From: Orbilia blumenaviensis | Lineage: Eukaryota > Ascomycota > Orbiliomycetes > Orbiliales > Orbiliaceae | Direction: 5' to 3' | Assembly (NCBI GenBank): GCA_036872755.1 | Contig: JAVHNS010000002.1 | Span: 3,038,001-3,102,000, forward strand | Length of the DNA: 64,000 nucleotides | In this document: piece by piece, positions 1 to 12,413 of the stretch | How the letters are laid out: each line of letters opens with the position of its first letter | Numbering within the stretch: position 1 is the stretch's first letter | The notes under the pieces: generated by a model | Told to the model about the DNA's origin: nothing | Database searches by the model: none | Seen by the model: only the letters and a program-made list of their open reading frames with translations | Program-made: the position numbers and the translations under genes

Positions 1-2444
1 GGAGGACAATCGTGAACAGCATCATCATGGTTATCGCGTTCCAGAGCGTATGGAGTCAGTAGATAAACCCCACCTACACCAGCTACTCTACCATTCAGCC
101 TTTCCTACCACATTTACCCTTAATATCGCATTCCATGCCTGAACTTCAGGGAAAGGATAAAAATTAACGGGGAATAAACTTGCGAAAAATGTATAGAAAT
201 CGTCGGAACGCAGATGGGATGGGTCAAGCCAGGCCCAGGGGCCGCAAACAAGGCTGCCCCCGTATACCCCGCCCCTCCACTCGACCCTTCTGAGGTCGGC
301 CAGTACGAATACAAGGGCGTCCCGGATATGATCTACCCTCTTTGGGAGTTCTCTCAACCTGTTGATATCTCCGTGTACGTTACCGAGCATCCCGGTGGCA
401 TCAACCTCGCCGATCCAGCCGTCATCCAACAGAACCGAGTCTTCCATACCGAAAACTACAAGATGGATGATTTCTCTGAACAACGAGGGATCAGTACCAC
501 CGTTCGGTTCAGTAAACATGTTCAGCATAATGGGACTCTTTGGGCTGTCATTTATGTTAATAAGCACGGAATCACTGAGCATGATGCCTCAAACAGCTTT
601 GCCCAGTACAAACTTCTTACCCGGTTTATGCCAAAGAAGAAGATCGCAAAGGTCAAGAAGCTTTTGGGAGGGAACAAAGAAGAGGAAGTCGAGGAGGAAG
701 TCGAACAGGAGTCACATACCGAAGGACCCACTGTTGCTACCTACTGGCATCCAAATGTTACTATCAACATGGTGGGCAACACTGGACCTCAGCAGTATCC
801 CAGTATGCACCCGGCCATGAGACAGCATTATAGTTTGGAAAGAGACGGCGCCCGCGACCAGTATGGAAAGAACAGTTGGTTCTACCCAGTTGTCTTCGTC
901 AACGACTTCTGGCTACTAAAGGAACACATGATGCCGATCAATGATACCGTCAAGTAGGCCTCATCCGCCGTAATCGAGCATTCTGACTTAACCTCTAATA
1001 CAAATTCTTATGGGAGAAAAATAGGACCCAGGATCTACATATCAACGTCTACAACATTCCAAACTGGAAATTCAGCATCTACGCCTCCATGGACCAAGCG
1101 TTCAAGGTCCAAGCCCAACAGAATAACGCCCAGGGAGCCGAACTCGAGGAAGTCAAGCGTATCCTGATCGATACAAACATCTATCTTCTCTCCACTACAA
1201 TCGTTGTCTCCCTTCTCCATACTGTGTTCGAGATGCTCGCCTTCAAGAGCGATATCGTATGTTCCCTGTTGTACTTGCGTCCTGCAATCGTAAATGAATT
1301 TAGATTACTAACATATTGGGGGAAAAAAGTCTCACTTCCGCAACAAGAAAGACAACGTTGGTGTCTCCTTCCGCACCATTCTCGGCAATGTTATCATGCA
1401 ACTCATCATCTTCCTCTACCTCATCGACAACTCTGACGGCACCTCATGGATGATCCTATTCGGCCAGGGTACCGGCATACTGATCGAGGCATGGAAAATC
1501 ACCACTGTCGTCAATGTCCGAATCCGCGAGGCTCCTGGCACTATATTTGGCTACAAGATCCAATTCGAAGATAAACATAAGCTTAGTGAGACTGAAGAAA
1601 AGACGAAGGAGTACGATGAGATTGCGTTTAAATACCTTATGATTGTTGCGGTGCCGTTGTTGTTGGCGTATGCCGGCTACAGTCTGGTTTATGAGGAGCA
1701 TAAGAGTTGGTATAGTTTTATTATTACCACGCTGGTTGGTGAGCACACCCCATCCTTTCTTTACTTTTCTTTTGCGGGATTTTATCCAGAATATGGGCAG
1801 CTTTTCTAATTAGAATCGAAACTCTAGGGAGCGTTTACGCATACGGATTTTTGATGATGGTACCAAGTTTGTATATCAACTACCGTCTCAGATCCGTAGC
1901 TCACATGCCGAGAAAGACTATGATGTACAAGTTCCTGAGTACGTATACCCTCCCCAATACCGAATAGAAGGGAAGCAAGAATCCCGGGCCACTTCGTGGA
2001 GGCCGGTTTACGAGATCAACGAGACCAATAGTTCTAATTTGGGCGGGGGAACGTTTAGATACTTTCGTCGATGATTTATTCGCCTTTACCATCAAGATGC
2101 CAACATTGCATCGTATTGCAACACTTCGAGATGATGTGTAAGTCACCCTTTCCTCCAAATGAAATAGACTTGAGGCAATATCTAACACGAGGGAAAACAG
2201 TATCTTCTTCATCTACCTCTACCAACTGTGGTCTTACCGTGTAGACTACAGCCGAGTCAACGAATTCGGTCAAGGAGGCGACGGCCCAGAGGAAGAGGGT
2301 GAAAAGAAGGAGACTGAGAAGATAGAAGGGAAAGAAGAGGCAAAGGGCGAGAAAGAGAAGGAGGGAGCGACCACAGAGGACAAGGAAACAAAAGCTGAGA
2401 ACTCAAAAGAGGGAGTTAAACAGAGGAAGAAGAGGTCCGGATAG
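1..2444 (+). CDS. CLPTM1 family multi-pass membrane protein, 5'-partial
   Basis: The gene enters from the left edge, so its start codon is outside the window. Exons by splice sites: 1-47, 214-953, 1025-1256, 1330-1738, 1828-1938, 2059-2137, 2201-2444. The first fragment reads as a hydrophobic segment (NSIIMVIAFQS) running into MGWVKPGPG. A long lumenal-type domain follows, with the family hallmarks WKFSIYASMDQAF, FKSDI, NKKDNVGVSFRTILGN, the KITTVVNVRIREAPG region and GYSLVYEEHKSWYSF, and then several hydrophobic helices. The C-terminal about 60 residues are highly charged Lys/Glu and probably cytoplasmic. CLPTM1-type proteins are ER/Golgi membrane proteins; the human paralogue CLPTM1L has been linked to lipid scrambling, but the fungal role is not established. 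All introns join in phase. Family assignment is confident, function is not. Confidence 0.9.
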
Positions 2445-2756
2445 TTTAATCTAATTTTTTGAAAGGGGACCAAAAACAAGCCATGATGGTTTTTGTGCAT
2501 ATTTTCATGTTTGGATAGAGGCGGCTCATAACATAGAATATTTTGAGAAGAAAATATCCTTTTACAGGTCTGTACTCGAGGAGATTAATGGAATGCTCTT
2601 AATGAACCCAGTTGAGATTTCTAGATGCTAGAATATATAAAGCTAGTTGTATTATCATACGTAGCACACCGAAGACAACAAGCCGAATCTAACCAATATT
2701 ATTCTATAAAAAACACGAGACTACCCCCCCATCCCATCGCTTTTATTTTAGACCCA
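2445..2756. other. convergent 3' intergenic region
   Basis: About 310 bases lie between the stop codons of two convergent genes. The stretch is AT-rich and must hold the 3' ends of both transcripts. No ORF or RNA gene is recognised in it. Confidence 0.6.
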
Positions 2757-4303
2757 TCAAACCTTCAGCTTCTCAAGATATCCCATATCCTTCCTAATCG
2801 TTCTCCTCTTAACCACCATCCAGACCTCACCCAGCGCTATCGCGTTAACAATAAACGCAGCGATAGAGGCCCATTGCACCAGTTGCTATATTTTAATCAA
2901 AATACCCATATTTAGCTTTGAATGTATGTAAGAAGGGTCAGAGAAGGATAGTACTAACGTGCATATTACAAGCCGAATCGAACTCAATGCTCGGAAAATG
3001 TCTAGTCCTAGCGAGAGCCACCCGACTGCAGGAGTAGCTGTATAAGTCTATCCACCTCATTCATATTAACACCACCGCTCGAGCTCTTCAATGAAAAAAA
3101 AAGATAGTAAAATAATAATAAAAAGCGATGTAATAAATAAAAGAAAAAGAAGGAGAAGAAGAAGACGAACCTTTTCCGTTCTTCAACCCATGATACAAAC
3201 CCGCCGCTAAACACCACATCGCCGCCAAAATACCAGCGCACACGCATGAAAATATATCAAATTTCACGTCTTTATGCGGCTGCACCCGTCGACGACAGGC
3301 GCAGCATGATACTATCATACTGAAGAAGTTTATTAGGATTGAGGAGGCCGCGAAACCCATCATTAAGTACCTATATTTATGCAGGATATATATTAGTTTT
3401 TTTCGAGCTGTATTTTGCCACACCGTTTGTGACTTACACGGGCAGAGTATATGGTTTTAGTGGCCATGCGGTGATGTATGGTGCGGTACCGGGGCGGCCG
3501 CGGCTTATTCTGTGGTATTGGGATTGTTCCCATATTTGGTATGCGTCGATGGTGAAGACGATCTGGTTTGTATTATCACTTAAGTGGCTTGGTTCAACTA
3601 TCTTTCGAGGATGTGTAACTTACTACGAAGAGACTATATGCGTAATGTTAACTAATCTATTTCTCATAATTCCGGGAGCATACTTGTACAACAAACCCAC
3701 CTTAACAGTAAATTCAGCAGTCTTGCCGTAAACCTCAAGACACACGATCCATTCCTCAATTTCTTTCAATTAGATCGTTAGGATGAATGGATCGATTAAT
3801 TTCTTTCTTAAAATGATGGAAAGAAAGGAAATATATATATATATATATATATATATACGTACCTGATCCCTCCTCCTCAACTCCTTCAGCTCCTCACGTT
3901 CAAACCTCTCCTTATCAAGATCAATCTCCTCCGTCACACCCTCCAACTGTGTCTCCATCAAAACCCCCCTCTGAGAGTCCATAAACCCAAAATCATCTGC
4001 ACTCATATTCCCACCACCATCATCATACGGCCCACTGCCAGTCGAGTACCCTAACCCTTCACCTCCGTTTCTGTTGGTCTGATAATTATCATTTAAAGTA
4101 ATAATATTATCGTAAGCAGAAGATTCCATCCTTCTATTTATACTATTAGATCGATAGTATGGGTATGATTGATAATATGCCTGTGAGCGACTGGCGTAGC
4201 TACTGCTGCCAGTATGATAGGGATTTGAACGTTTTCGAGAGGTGGAAGAAGAAGTGGTGGTAGTAGCGCCGTAGATCACGCTGGAAATCTGTTGTGGCTT
4301 CAT
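2757..4303 (-). CDS. orphan multi-pass membrane protein with disordered N-terminus
   Basis: I do not recognise the family. Six in-phase exons can be assembled on the minus strand: 3863-4303, 3701-3733, 3438-3562, 3171-3370, 2959-3047 and 2757-2885. The first 147 residues are low-complexity and Ser/Tyr/Asn-rich, ending in a charged coiled segment (DLDKERFEREELKELRRRD). Hydrophobic segments follow: a weaker one around KIVFTIDAYQIW, then clear ones at YLMMGFAASSILINFFSMIV, FDIFSCVCAGILAAMWCLAA and WASIAAFIVNAIALGEVWMVV. A DLYSYSCSRVAL segment lies between the last two. The layout resembles fungal tetraspan/MARVEL-like plasma-membrane proteins, but no diagnostic motif is visible. Intron 1 carries an (AT)13 run immediately after its donor. 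A TATA-like stretch lies just upstream, near 4328-4343. Confidence 0.7.
3831..3856. repeat. (AT)13 microsatellite in an intron
   Basis: Twenty-six bases of pure AT dinucleotide lie a few bases inside the first intron of the minus-strand membrane protein gene. Confidence 0.9.
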
Positions 4304-4710
4304 GGTGAAAGCGGGGGGGCGAGGGTCTATTTTATATATAAATCTCTAAGCTATATGTATTCTAGATGAAAGAGGGCGTTATGATAGGGACAAGTTGGTG
4401 TGTTTCTTCCTGGTGAGGGCCGCGTGGGAGGAGGGGACTTGAGGTTGTATATGGTATTTCGTAGATGGGCACATGGAAGAGTTCTTTCAGATGCAAGCAA
4501 GATTAGGGTGCTCTTTTGATACTTGGTCTTTTAGAAGGAGGAAGTAGAGGGAAATGGCTCTGTTAAATGCTTAATCTAACGCAGTGGTCTTGTTGGGCCA
4601 TTAGGGGTTGCTGGTGAGGTAGTTTTTATTCCACCGTTTTTTACATATACGTTTCGTTGTCTTTAGGATTGAAGTTGAAGATTGAAAATATCTACTTATC
4701 TGTATATGAC
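4304..4710. other. intergenic, promoter of the membrane protein and 3' end of ELP5
   Basis: About 400 bases without a supported gene. TTTTATATATAAAT near 4330-4343 is a plausible TATA element for the minus-strand gene starting at 4303. The rest must include the 3' untranslated region of ELP5. Nothing else is recognised. Confidence 0.5.
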
Positions 4711-5900
4711 CTATATCTCATCTTCTTCATCATCCCAATCATCCTCCCTTCCAGGAACGTACAATATCCTACCCCCAGTCCCACCTTCCTCACTCTGTGC
4801 ATCAAAATACGGTAGCACCACACCCTCCCTGTCACTCTTCTGTTTCGCCGTCAACCCGAGCGAGAACGTAAGATCACTATCCTCCACCGCTCCTTCATTC
4901 TTACTCGTCGGAAGTTCAATAGTAGGATTATATGCCGGATGATCCTCCAACAAAATCAACCTCTCCTTCGACTTCTTAGACGGTGCATGACACAGTAAGA
5001 AAAACCACTCGCTCATGGCTCGACCAGACATTCTTCTATGTTCTAGCTCATATATCAATCCTCGTGATTTTTCGTTCGTACCACAGGTCTCACACCATCC
5101 GGTGTTAGAACCAAGACTTGCGAGTGAGCCTTCAGTTCCTTCTTCCAGGCCGAAGTTTGGGGGAGGGAGGGATTTGTCTAATGCTCTTTTTTGAGCGAAG
5201 ATGTGGCCTGGGGAGTAGACTGTAACTAATGTTGTACAGAGATATTTTAACAGATCTAGTGGGTCGGGGGTGTAGGCGTTTACTCCCGTATGGCTTTGGC
5301 TGATTCGAGGAACGTCGGTGTGGTATGCTGCAATAACAGTAACTGATGGGGCTAGGATTGAGGAGAGGAAGAATGAAAGGCTCATGTTTGTTTTTGAACC
5401 CGCTTCTCCGGCGCTGGAGAGTGATATCAGATGGTTTGTGGAGTCGATGATTATCATGTTTTGAACCTTCGAGGGATCTGGTTGCTGTTGTTGACCTCCT
5501 GCTGAGGAAGTAGTTGTGGTGGTGGCAGTGATGAGTTCCTTTTGCAATGCATCCAGTGATTTACCACGGGCTTTGATGACCTTGTTGACATCCTTTGGAG
5601 GTCGGAGTGTGGTGAATGATACATATGTCACACCCACCCGTAGTGACTATAATCACCAAATATCCCATCAGCATCTTGAGAACATCAAAGATAGGCATTT
5701 TTTGTTTCCTTTTAACGCACCTTTGCCCGGCTGATATACTCCTCAATCAGCGGCGTAGAAGACTGCTCTAAGCTGTCTAGGATAAGTGTGAACGGCGACG
5801 GTGTGCCTCTTTGAGAGATAAGCCGTGTACCCAGCAGTAGATTGTGGGTTCTGCGGTACTGCACCGTCTTTGCATTAGCCTGCGGCGGTGCCATGCTCAT
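4711..5900 (-). CDS. ELP5: Elongator complex subunit Elp5 (Iki1)
   Basis: Two exons (5721-5900 and 4711-5646) join in phase at AKAAAG|TCACTACGG-type boundaries to give about 370 residues. Elp5 is one of the Elp4-Elp5-Elp6 RecA-like subunits of Elongator, which installs the 5-carbonylmethyl side chain on wobble uridines of cytosolic tRNAs. The family is recognisable from the RecA-like pattern (hydrophobic strands around PFTLILDSLEQSS, VTYVSFTTLRPP, NMIIIDSTNHL, SVTVIAAYHTDV) and from the typical acidic C-terminus. That terminus reads ILYVPGREDDWDDEEDEI and ends at TAG 4711. As in other Elp5 proteins, no Walker A motif is visible. Two in-frame ATGs occur at 5900 and 5894; I use the first. The gene is divergent from the SDR gene at 6492. 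Confidence 0.85.
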
Positions 5901-6491
5901 GTACTTTAGACCCTCCTGATTTCGGGAGGCTATATCGAAGAAAAAAAATTTAGGTCTCTCTGTTGCCCTGAAATATACGAGCTGGTGTCAAAGCTCGGGG
6001 TAGTGGCAGAACACTCTTGGAACCTCTTTGGTTTCGAACGTTTCGAATCGAATCCCTTGATCTATAGGATTTGGAAAGGATTGAGTAAGAGGTATCAATG
6101 CATGGTTAGAATTTGTTGTAATTTCCCTTGCAAACTGAGTTGTTTAAGCTTGAGGGTCAACTGGCCAAGCTTAGCTCCATACTGTATATAACCTGCCCGC
6201 CACGAGGCCCGGGTGCTGGGCCCTTTTCGCACGTTTTTTTCTTTGCAAATTTGTAAGTGATTACCTACTTTCCGAAACAGAGAGGATGTCTTTATAAAAT
6301 AAACCCCCCACCCCTCTTACAAAAAATTGAATTACTGTATTCTTGATATTGAATACGAGTATTCTATAGAGCCTCCTTTTTTTTCTTTCAGACTTTATTC
6401 AAAAAATTCATTGAAAAGGTTTAAAATTTTATTTATATAAAATAAATTTGGGTAATTATTTATATGAAAAAGCCGGAGGTAGCGGGATGTC
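5901..6491. promoter_or_regulatory. divergent intergenic region, ELP5 / SDR-like gene
   Basis: About 590 bases between two divergently read start codons, so it must hold both promoters. The part next to the SDR start is very AT-rich (about 6290-6480). No single TATA element stands out. Confidence 0.45.
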
Positions 6492-7891
6492 ATGTCTCCA
6501 ATGTCCTCCGCCCCAACCTCTGGGAAAATCTGGTTGATAACCTCCGCGACCTCGCCGCTGGGATTTTCTATTGCACGACAAGCGCTCCGCAACGGCGATA
6601 GCGTCGTTGCAGGCTGTTCAGCTGAAGACTACGCCGTCTGGAAGGACTCTCAGAATGCCGACCAAAATGCAACAACTGACAACGCAAAGGGAAGACAAGG
6701 TTCGAAGGCGGATGCGTTTGAGGAGATTAAGAGTTTGGATGTTGCCTGGTTGAGTCGTTTGGGTGGTGCTGCTTGCTTGGTGGTTTCTTTGAATACGAAG
6801 TAGTTATTATAGTATCTCCCCTTTTTTTTTTCTTTTTTTCTCTTTGCTAATGGGATTACATATTATTTGAAGGAATCTTACATCTTGCCAGGCGGCTCTG
6901 GCGCATGCAGTATCGACATTTGGTCGTGTAGATATCCTTCTGAGCTGTACGAGCCATAGTAAGTCTTTCTCAAAATATATTTTTGGTTCATTTCATAGAA
7001 AATACATTTCTTATCTAACTCCCTTTTATTATCCGCTATTTTTATGCATATCTAGCATACTACGGCTCCATAGAAGAAACCTGCGAATGGCAAGCCCGCG
7101 AACAATTCGAAGTCTCCTACTTTGGCACCATAAACATCGTCAAAACCGCTGTCAAAGACATGCGCGACAGAGGTACCGGAGGGCACATAATATGTCTTAC
7201 AAGCCTAGCTGCACAAACGGGAACACCAGGACTATCACTGCTCACAGCAGCACACCATGCCGTTGAAGGTTTTACCGAAGCCCTAGCGTTCGAAGTCGCA
7301 CCGTTTAATATCAAATTAACAAACGTGGAACCCTCGATTATGACGTACCTGCTTACGAATCCCGTTCATTTACCGCCAGAGGTTCCGGTTGATGGACAGG
7401 AAGTGTTTAAAGAAGAACGGGTTACAAGTGGAGACGACGACGAAGACGATGAAGATGACGAAGACGAACATTTAACCCCAAAAAAGGGAGCAAGGAATGT
7501 AAGAAAATTGTTGGAAACAGTAACGGCCAAACCCGATAGCGGGATCAATACACCCCGAGACACTGGAGATTCCATACCCTCGGATGTCGCCGCTCCATTT
7601 GCCCGAGTGTTACGGTATCCGAATCTTACGCCTAGTGCGCAACTTGCATTGGTTGCTGAAACTACAAAAGTAATTATGGCGGTTGCGGGAAAGGATAACC
7701 CGCCCGGTCGGATCATCGTCGGTGGGGAAGACGGCGGGGAAGACGGTGAAGGTGGGGTGCAGAGCGTTAAGGAAAGGATGAAGGCTGTTAGTGAGGAGCT
7801 TGAGGAGTTTTTGGAGTGTGCTATGAGTGTGGATGTTCCCAATGCCGTTGTTGATGAGCAGGGAGAAGATGGGAATCCTTTGCAGATATGA
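6492..7891 (+). CDS. short-chain dehydrogenase fold protein lacking catalytic Tyr and Lys
   Basis: This is a Rossmann-fold SDR protein. The first exon starts at 6492 and holds the nucleotide-binding strand (KIWLITSATSPLGFSIA) in place of the usual TGxxxGxG. Exon 2 (6892-6958) encodes the second helix and GRVDILLSCTSH, where typical members have NNAG. Exon 3 (7056-7891) encodes FGTINIVKTAV, IICLTSLAAQTG and AVEGFTEALAFEVAPFNIKLTNVEPS. The catalytic Ser region is kept, but the YxxxK box reads LLTAAHHAVEGF, so Tyr is replaced by Leu and Lys by His. An acidic stretch (DDDEDDEDDEDE) interrupts the C-terminal part. The end of exon 1 is uncertain; a donor after TGCTTG near 6779 keeps the frame into exon 2. 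A non-enzymatic role is inferred. Symbol unknown. Confidence 0.75.
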
Positions 7892-8136
7892 TTCCTTAAG
7901 GGTCACTTTATGTACTACAGAATACCTATTTAGATTTTTCCTTTCGTAAAGAGGTCTGTTATTTTCTTCACATAATAGTGCTACCGTAATATAATGGTAG
8001 TTTACACACAGCAAGAAGAGCTTGTGGACTGCCGAAAATTTACTGGATTTTATTCCTTAAAATTCAGTTAAACTCCTAGTTTCATCCCAGGTCCTGAACT
8101 ATCCCGTAGAGACGCCCTTCCAAATGACAACCGCCC

Positions 8137-10011
8137 TTACTTACGCTGGCCGTAAGCCTTAGTAGCATAATCTCCCTTGTGAACAATGAGATCCTCAGGC
8201 TTGTAGTCGTGGCGACCGCTCAAGTAGCTATCGAGGATAGCCTTGGTGCCATCAGCATATCGCTTCTGAGCATCTAGCGAGGTTCCGGACATATGAGGAA
8301 CTTTTAATACCAAAAGTTAGCATAGTTCGTTTTATCAGGAAAGAGCTCGCCTCGGACTTACCCATAGCATTACCACCACCGAATGGGTTAAGGGCATATC
8401 TCAGCGGGTGCTCCTTTGGAGCTGGTTGAGGGAACTAGAGTGGAATTATTAGTCAACTTCAATCTACGAATAATAACGTAATATTCATGATATAACATAC
8501 CCAAACATCACCACCATATCCTCGAAGGTGACCAGACTTAACAGCCTCGGCAACGTCTTCCTTGACAACGATGGCACCACGGGCAGTGTTGACGAGCCAC
8601 GAGCCGGGCTTCATCTTAGAGATCAAATCCTTGTTGAATAGACCGAACGTCGATTCGTGAAGCGGGCAGCTGTATTATAGAACAACATGGGTCAGCAATC
8701 AATTGCCCTTCCAATTCCTTTGACATTGTAAAGAAAACCCAGTCCAAAGAAGAGCGACTATAACTCACTTGATAGTAACAACATCACACTGAGCAACCAT
8801 ATCCTCAAGGCTCTCAACACGACGACAGCCAATCTCCTGTTCAACCTCAGCCCTAAGTGGCTGGTAGTCGAAGTAGAGCAACTCCTTGCAGTCGAATGGC
8901 TTCAATCTGCGGAGCACACGCTCACCGATTCTACCAACACCAACAGTACCGACGACCTTGTTCTCAAGATCATATTCGTCTTTAGCGACAGCTGCAACTT
9001 CCCAGTCACCGCGTCTAATCTGCTCGTGGGCTGGGACGAAGTTCCTGACGAGGATGAGGATGGTCATGACGACGTCTATATAGTAAATGTCAGTATTACA
9101 ACGGATATAAAAACAGATATCTTTCTCGGTAAACTCACGCTCAGCAACACTGACGACGTTAGACCCGGTGACCTATTAGGATTTTATCTTCAGCAATGCA
9201 TTCGTTTTAAAAGATATTCGCATAGATTGGTATTCACCTCAGCAACAGTGACACCTCCGTTTGTCTTGTTAGCAGCATTAAGATCCACATGGTCAGAACC
9301 AATGCCTGCAGTGATAGCAAGCTTCAAGTTCTTTGCCTTAGCAAGACGCTCGGCGGTAAGGTATCCTAAAATATGTTCCCATCAGTAGTGCTCCCCCATA
9401 AAAGACTACCTGGGAAAAGCTCATAGTAGTAATAGCGGTTTAAGTATCGTACCAGGATGGAATGGGGTGGTGATGATGACTTCGGCGTCGACCAATTCAC
9501 GATCGAAGGTGGAGTTCTCGCCCTCTTTATCAGAAGTGGTGATTAAAGTGTGACCTTGGTCCTCCAACTATCAATTGTTAAATTTCCAAACGGTTAGTTT
9601 CGTAATTCTTAACCACAACAATGACACCCAATTACAGTTAGAAGTGTATACTACTAACCCATTTTCTGATTCCAAGCTCATTTTCAGTAGTTCCGAGCAA
9701 AGCTGGGACATCCTTGGCATGGCTTCCACCCTACGACATCCACATGTAACCGGTTAGCTATCTTTCACCACCAGCACCCAAGATATAAAAAAAAAACAAA
9801 AGAAAAAGAAAATCAGCACCAATTGAGCACTTACATCGTACAAGACAGCTAGAACTTTGACCTGAGGTTGGAAAGTGGTTGTTAGTGTTCTGCTTTGAAC
9901 GTTCAGTAACGGCCGTCGATATGCCGGTGGGGCAACACGGGCGCCCAATCTGGGGGCTTGAAAGGCCGGTCTGGCCAAACAACGCGCAAGTGCAGTAGTT
10001 CGGAGTACCAT
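8137..10011 (-). CDS. fdh1: NAD-dependent formate dehydrogenase
   Basis: Oxidises formate to CO2 with NAD+, clearing formate from one-carbon and oxalate metabolism. Nine exons can be followed on the minus strand. The N-terminal about 50 residues are Arg/Ala-rich without acidic residues ([17 protein letters not shown]), like a mitochondrial presequence, which many fungal FDHs lack. VKVLAVLYD then starts the catalytic domain. Landmarks in order: [30 protein letters not shown] (substrate region), [30 protein letters not shown], the Rossmann motif [16 protein letters not shown] followed by LLYFDYQ (acidic residue favouring NAD), [17 protein letters not shown] and [14 protein letters not shown] with the catalytic His. 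The C-terminus ends YGQRK at TAA 8137. All nine blocks are present in order. A TATA-like run (TATATATATA, about 10103-10114) lies roughly 95 bases upstream. Confidence 0.95.
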
Positions 10012-12413
10012 TTTGAAAAAAGTAATAGGTAATAGCTACTAAGAGAGGACGAGGAGGGAAAAAGAAGTAATCGATCGAATTCGATTTCCAAGTCCTGTTG
10101 GTTGGTATATATATACCCCTATATAGTCGGCTGATTTGCCTGGTTTAATTCGAATTATTGTCTGCGGGCGATGACTGTTACTAAAACCGGTACTGCAAAA
10201 GTGCCAATGGAATGCTCAAATCCGGCTGATGTCTACCTGCAGCGTTTGAAGTTCATCGACGGCACCAGGCGGCCGATGTGCATTGGGAATGTCAGCTCCT
10301 GTTACATGATCCTAGTTCATTTGCAAGTCTTGTGAACACATCTGGCGGTTTTTTTTCCTCTTCTCGTCTTCAAGGGCCCAAAGAGTGAAATTCCATCAAT
10401 CGCAATCAATCGGTCTCATTAATTGGCCAATCAGAACTGGCGACAGCTGGACCAAAGCTAGGCTGATTCATTGCATTGCATCGCAACATGGTAACCTCCG
10501 GACCCTGGACTGGGCCTTCGAGTATGAGTACAATCCCTTGCTGCTAGCTACGGGCCGTATGCCATAGCTAAGTAAGTATGCAGACCATGTTGGCAGCACA
10601 ATGCACGGAAGAATCGCACGATGCTACATGATATCTTCCGGTGGAAAGCCGCTGTGTGAATCAAGAAATTGGAGGAACAAACTACTAGCTCTTAAAACGA
10701 AGGATCCCTTGCGCCTCCCCAGGCCCTCCAACAGACACAGTAGCTGCGCATGCAGTGCTGGTGGTAAACATATGCATGGGTGCAGGTAACATATGGGTAT
10801 GAACGGTGGTTCGTAGTTGTGCGACGGCCGCATAGGGCACTAGGCGAAACTTGGCACCAAGCCTTTGCATTCTAGGATCCCGTGCATCCGACAAGCTAAG
10901 ACGTCACGGCAGATGCGAAATGCGGGGTAAAACTGGGCAAGGGCCAGCCCTCCCAGAGCTAGAGACCTAGCTTGTTCGAGCTGGAAAAACTGGCCAGACT
11001 CAAGAGCCGGTCGGAGCTGGCTCGGGGTGGAACCTTCGGAACAGGGTGGGAACTTGTACTTGGGAATTAATTTGCATTTGCGTACGTATGCAGCTTCGTG
11101 CGAGATAAACGAAGGAACGGGAAGAAAAGGGAAAATTATCACGAGAGAATGGGACAATATAATGCGACAGAAACCAGGGTATAGCGGAATATATTATAAT
11201 CGATATGTGGAAGTTCTCGGGTAGTAGATATAGCATAATTGAATCGCAATTGAAGTTCAATTCGAAACCCTCAACAATTGCGGAGCTTAGCTATCCCCGC
11301 CGCGCAGTGTTGTATTTTGGCGATATCAAACATTCGGCCCGGCCAACGTTGCAACGCGTATCCAAAGGTGTATTATAACGTGCTTACAACCAAACTATGA
11401 TTGATCAATTGAACGCACCTTTGATGTTTTAATATAGAAAAAACTGTATTTCGAGCTCAGATCTTTAGGTCGTTAACCGTCGGTATCGAGAGAAATATAA
11501 AAAGTCTTTCGATTCATCACCGACGCGGGGAACAGCTAACTTTTATATTACCCCTCAGCTAAGCTCGAATCGACATAAATCCCAACGTTCCTCGATCCGA
11601 TCTCGAATCGATACGCGGAACCGGTGAGAAATGAGAAAACTTAAAATTTTTTAATCAGTTGATCTATCCCTATTTCCCTCATCGAAAATGCCCCTCCCGA
11701 GCTGGTTACGAATTTCTATCGATAATATTTATAATGGAGCCCCTCAGTCCTAACACATCCTCGGTAGGTGATCCTGACGAAAAGCTTGTATCCCTGGTAC
11801 CACTAATCCTTCTTTGATCAGCAACGCCATTAGTCCGTATCGGGGAAACTATCGTGTTCAGCTATGTTGTTGGTATGTGGCTCGCCGTTTCGATGACCGT
11901 TGTCCCGTCTTTATTCTAACCCGGTTGCCGCCTTTAACCGCATATGCACACGATCCTTTCGATATGAGTTATAATTGCGGGGAGCTATCGATATCGATTT
12001 TGATATTGATACAAGAGAATGTTGAGAGCTGTGCTTGGGGAAATGGTTAGTCATACATGCATTAGCAAACTTAACTCTGCAGGGCTCAGGCTGTGCTACC
12101 CCTTCGCTTTCAGCATGTATTTCGGGCAATTAAATAACTCATGAGCGCTAAGTGTATATAAATGATATACTCCGTAACACTTTTATAAAGGAACGATATA
12201 TAACACCGGATACTAACTACCGTCTATATACAAAAGCCAAAAAATATTCAAAATGATTTTGAAATGGAAGCAATCCCGTGCGCACGCAAATATTGATAGA
12301 CGAGCAATACGATTTTGTCTCGGAAAAAAGAAGAAGAAGTAGTGAGAAACTGGTCTCGTAAACCAACCTCAGGAGAAACCTAACAATAACCATCCTGAAG
12401 TAACTGTTATTCG
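10012..12413. other. 2.4 kb intergenic region without recognised gene
   Basis: It lies between the FDH start and the 3' end of the next minus-strand gene. Only short unsupported reading frames occur (at most about 105 codons, with no family resemblance). The right half (about 11240-12330) is AT-rich with several CGAATCGA/CGATATCGAT-like words. The TATATATATA at about 10103-10114 probably belongs to FDH. Confidence 0.5.

Noticed and set aside
3339..3731. 130-codon plus-strand frame
   Set aside because: Antisense shadow of the exons of the minus-strand membrane protein, which assemble in phase with helices.
7366..7842. 158-codon minus-strand frame with a Ser run
   Set aside because: Antisense of the acidic insert of the SDR-like gene.
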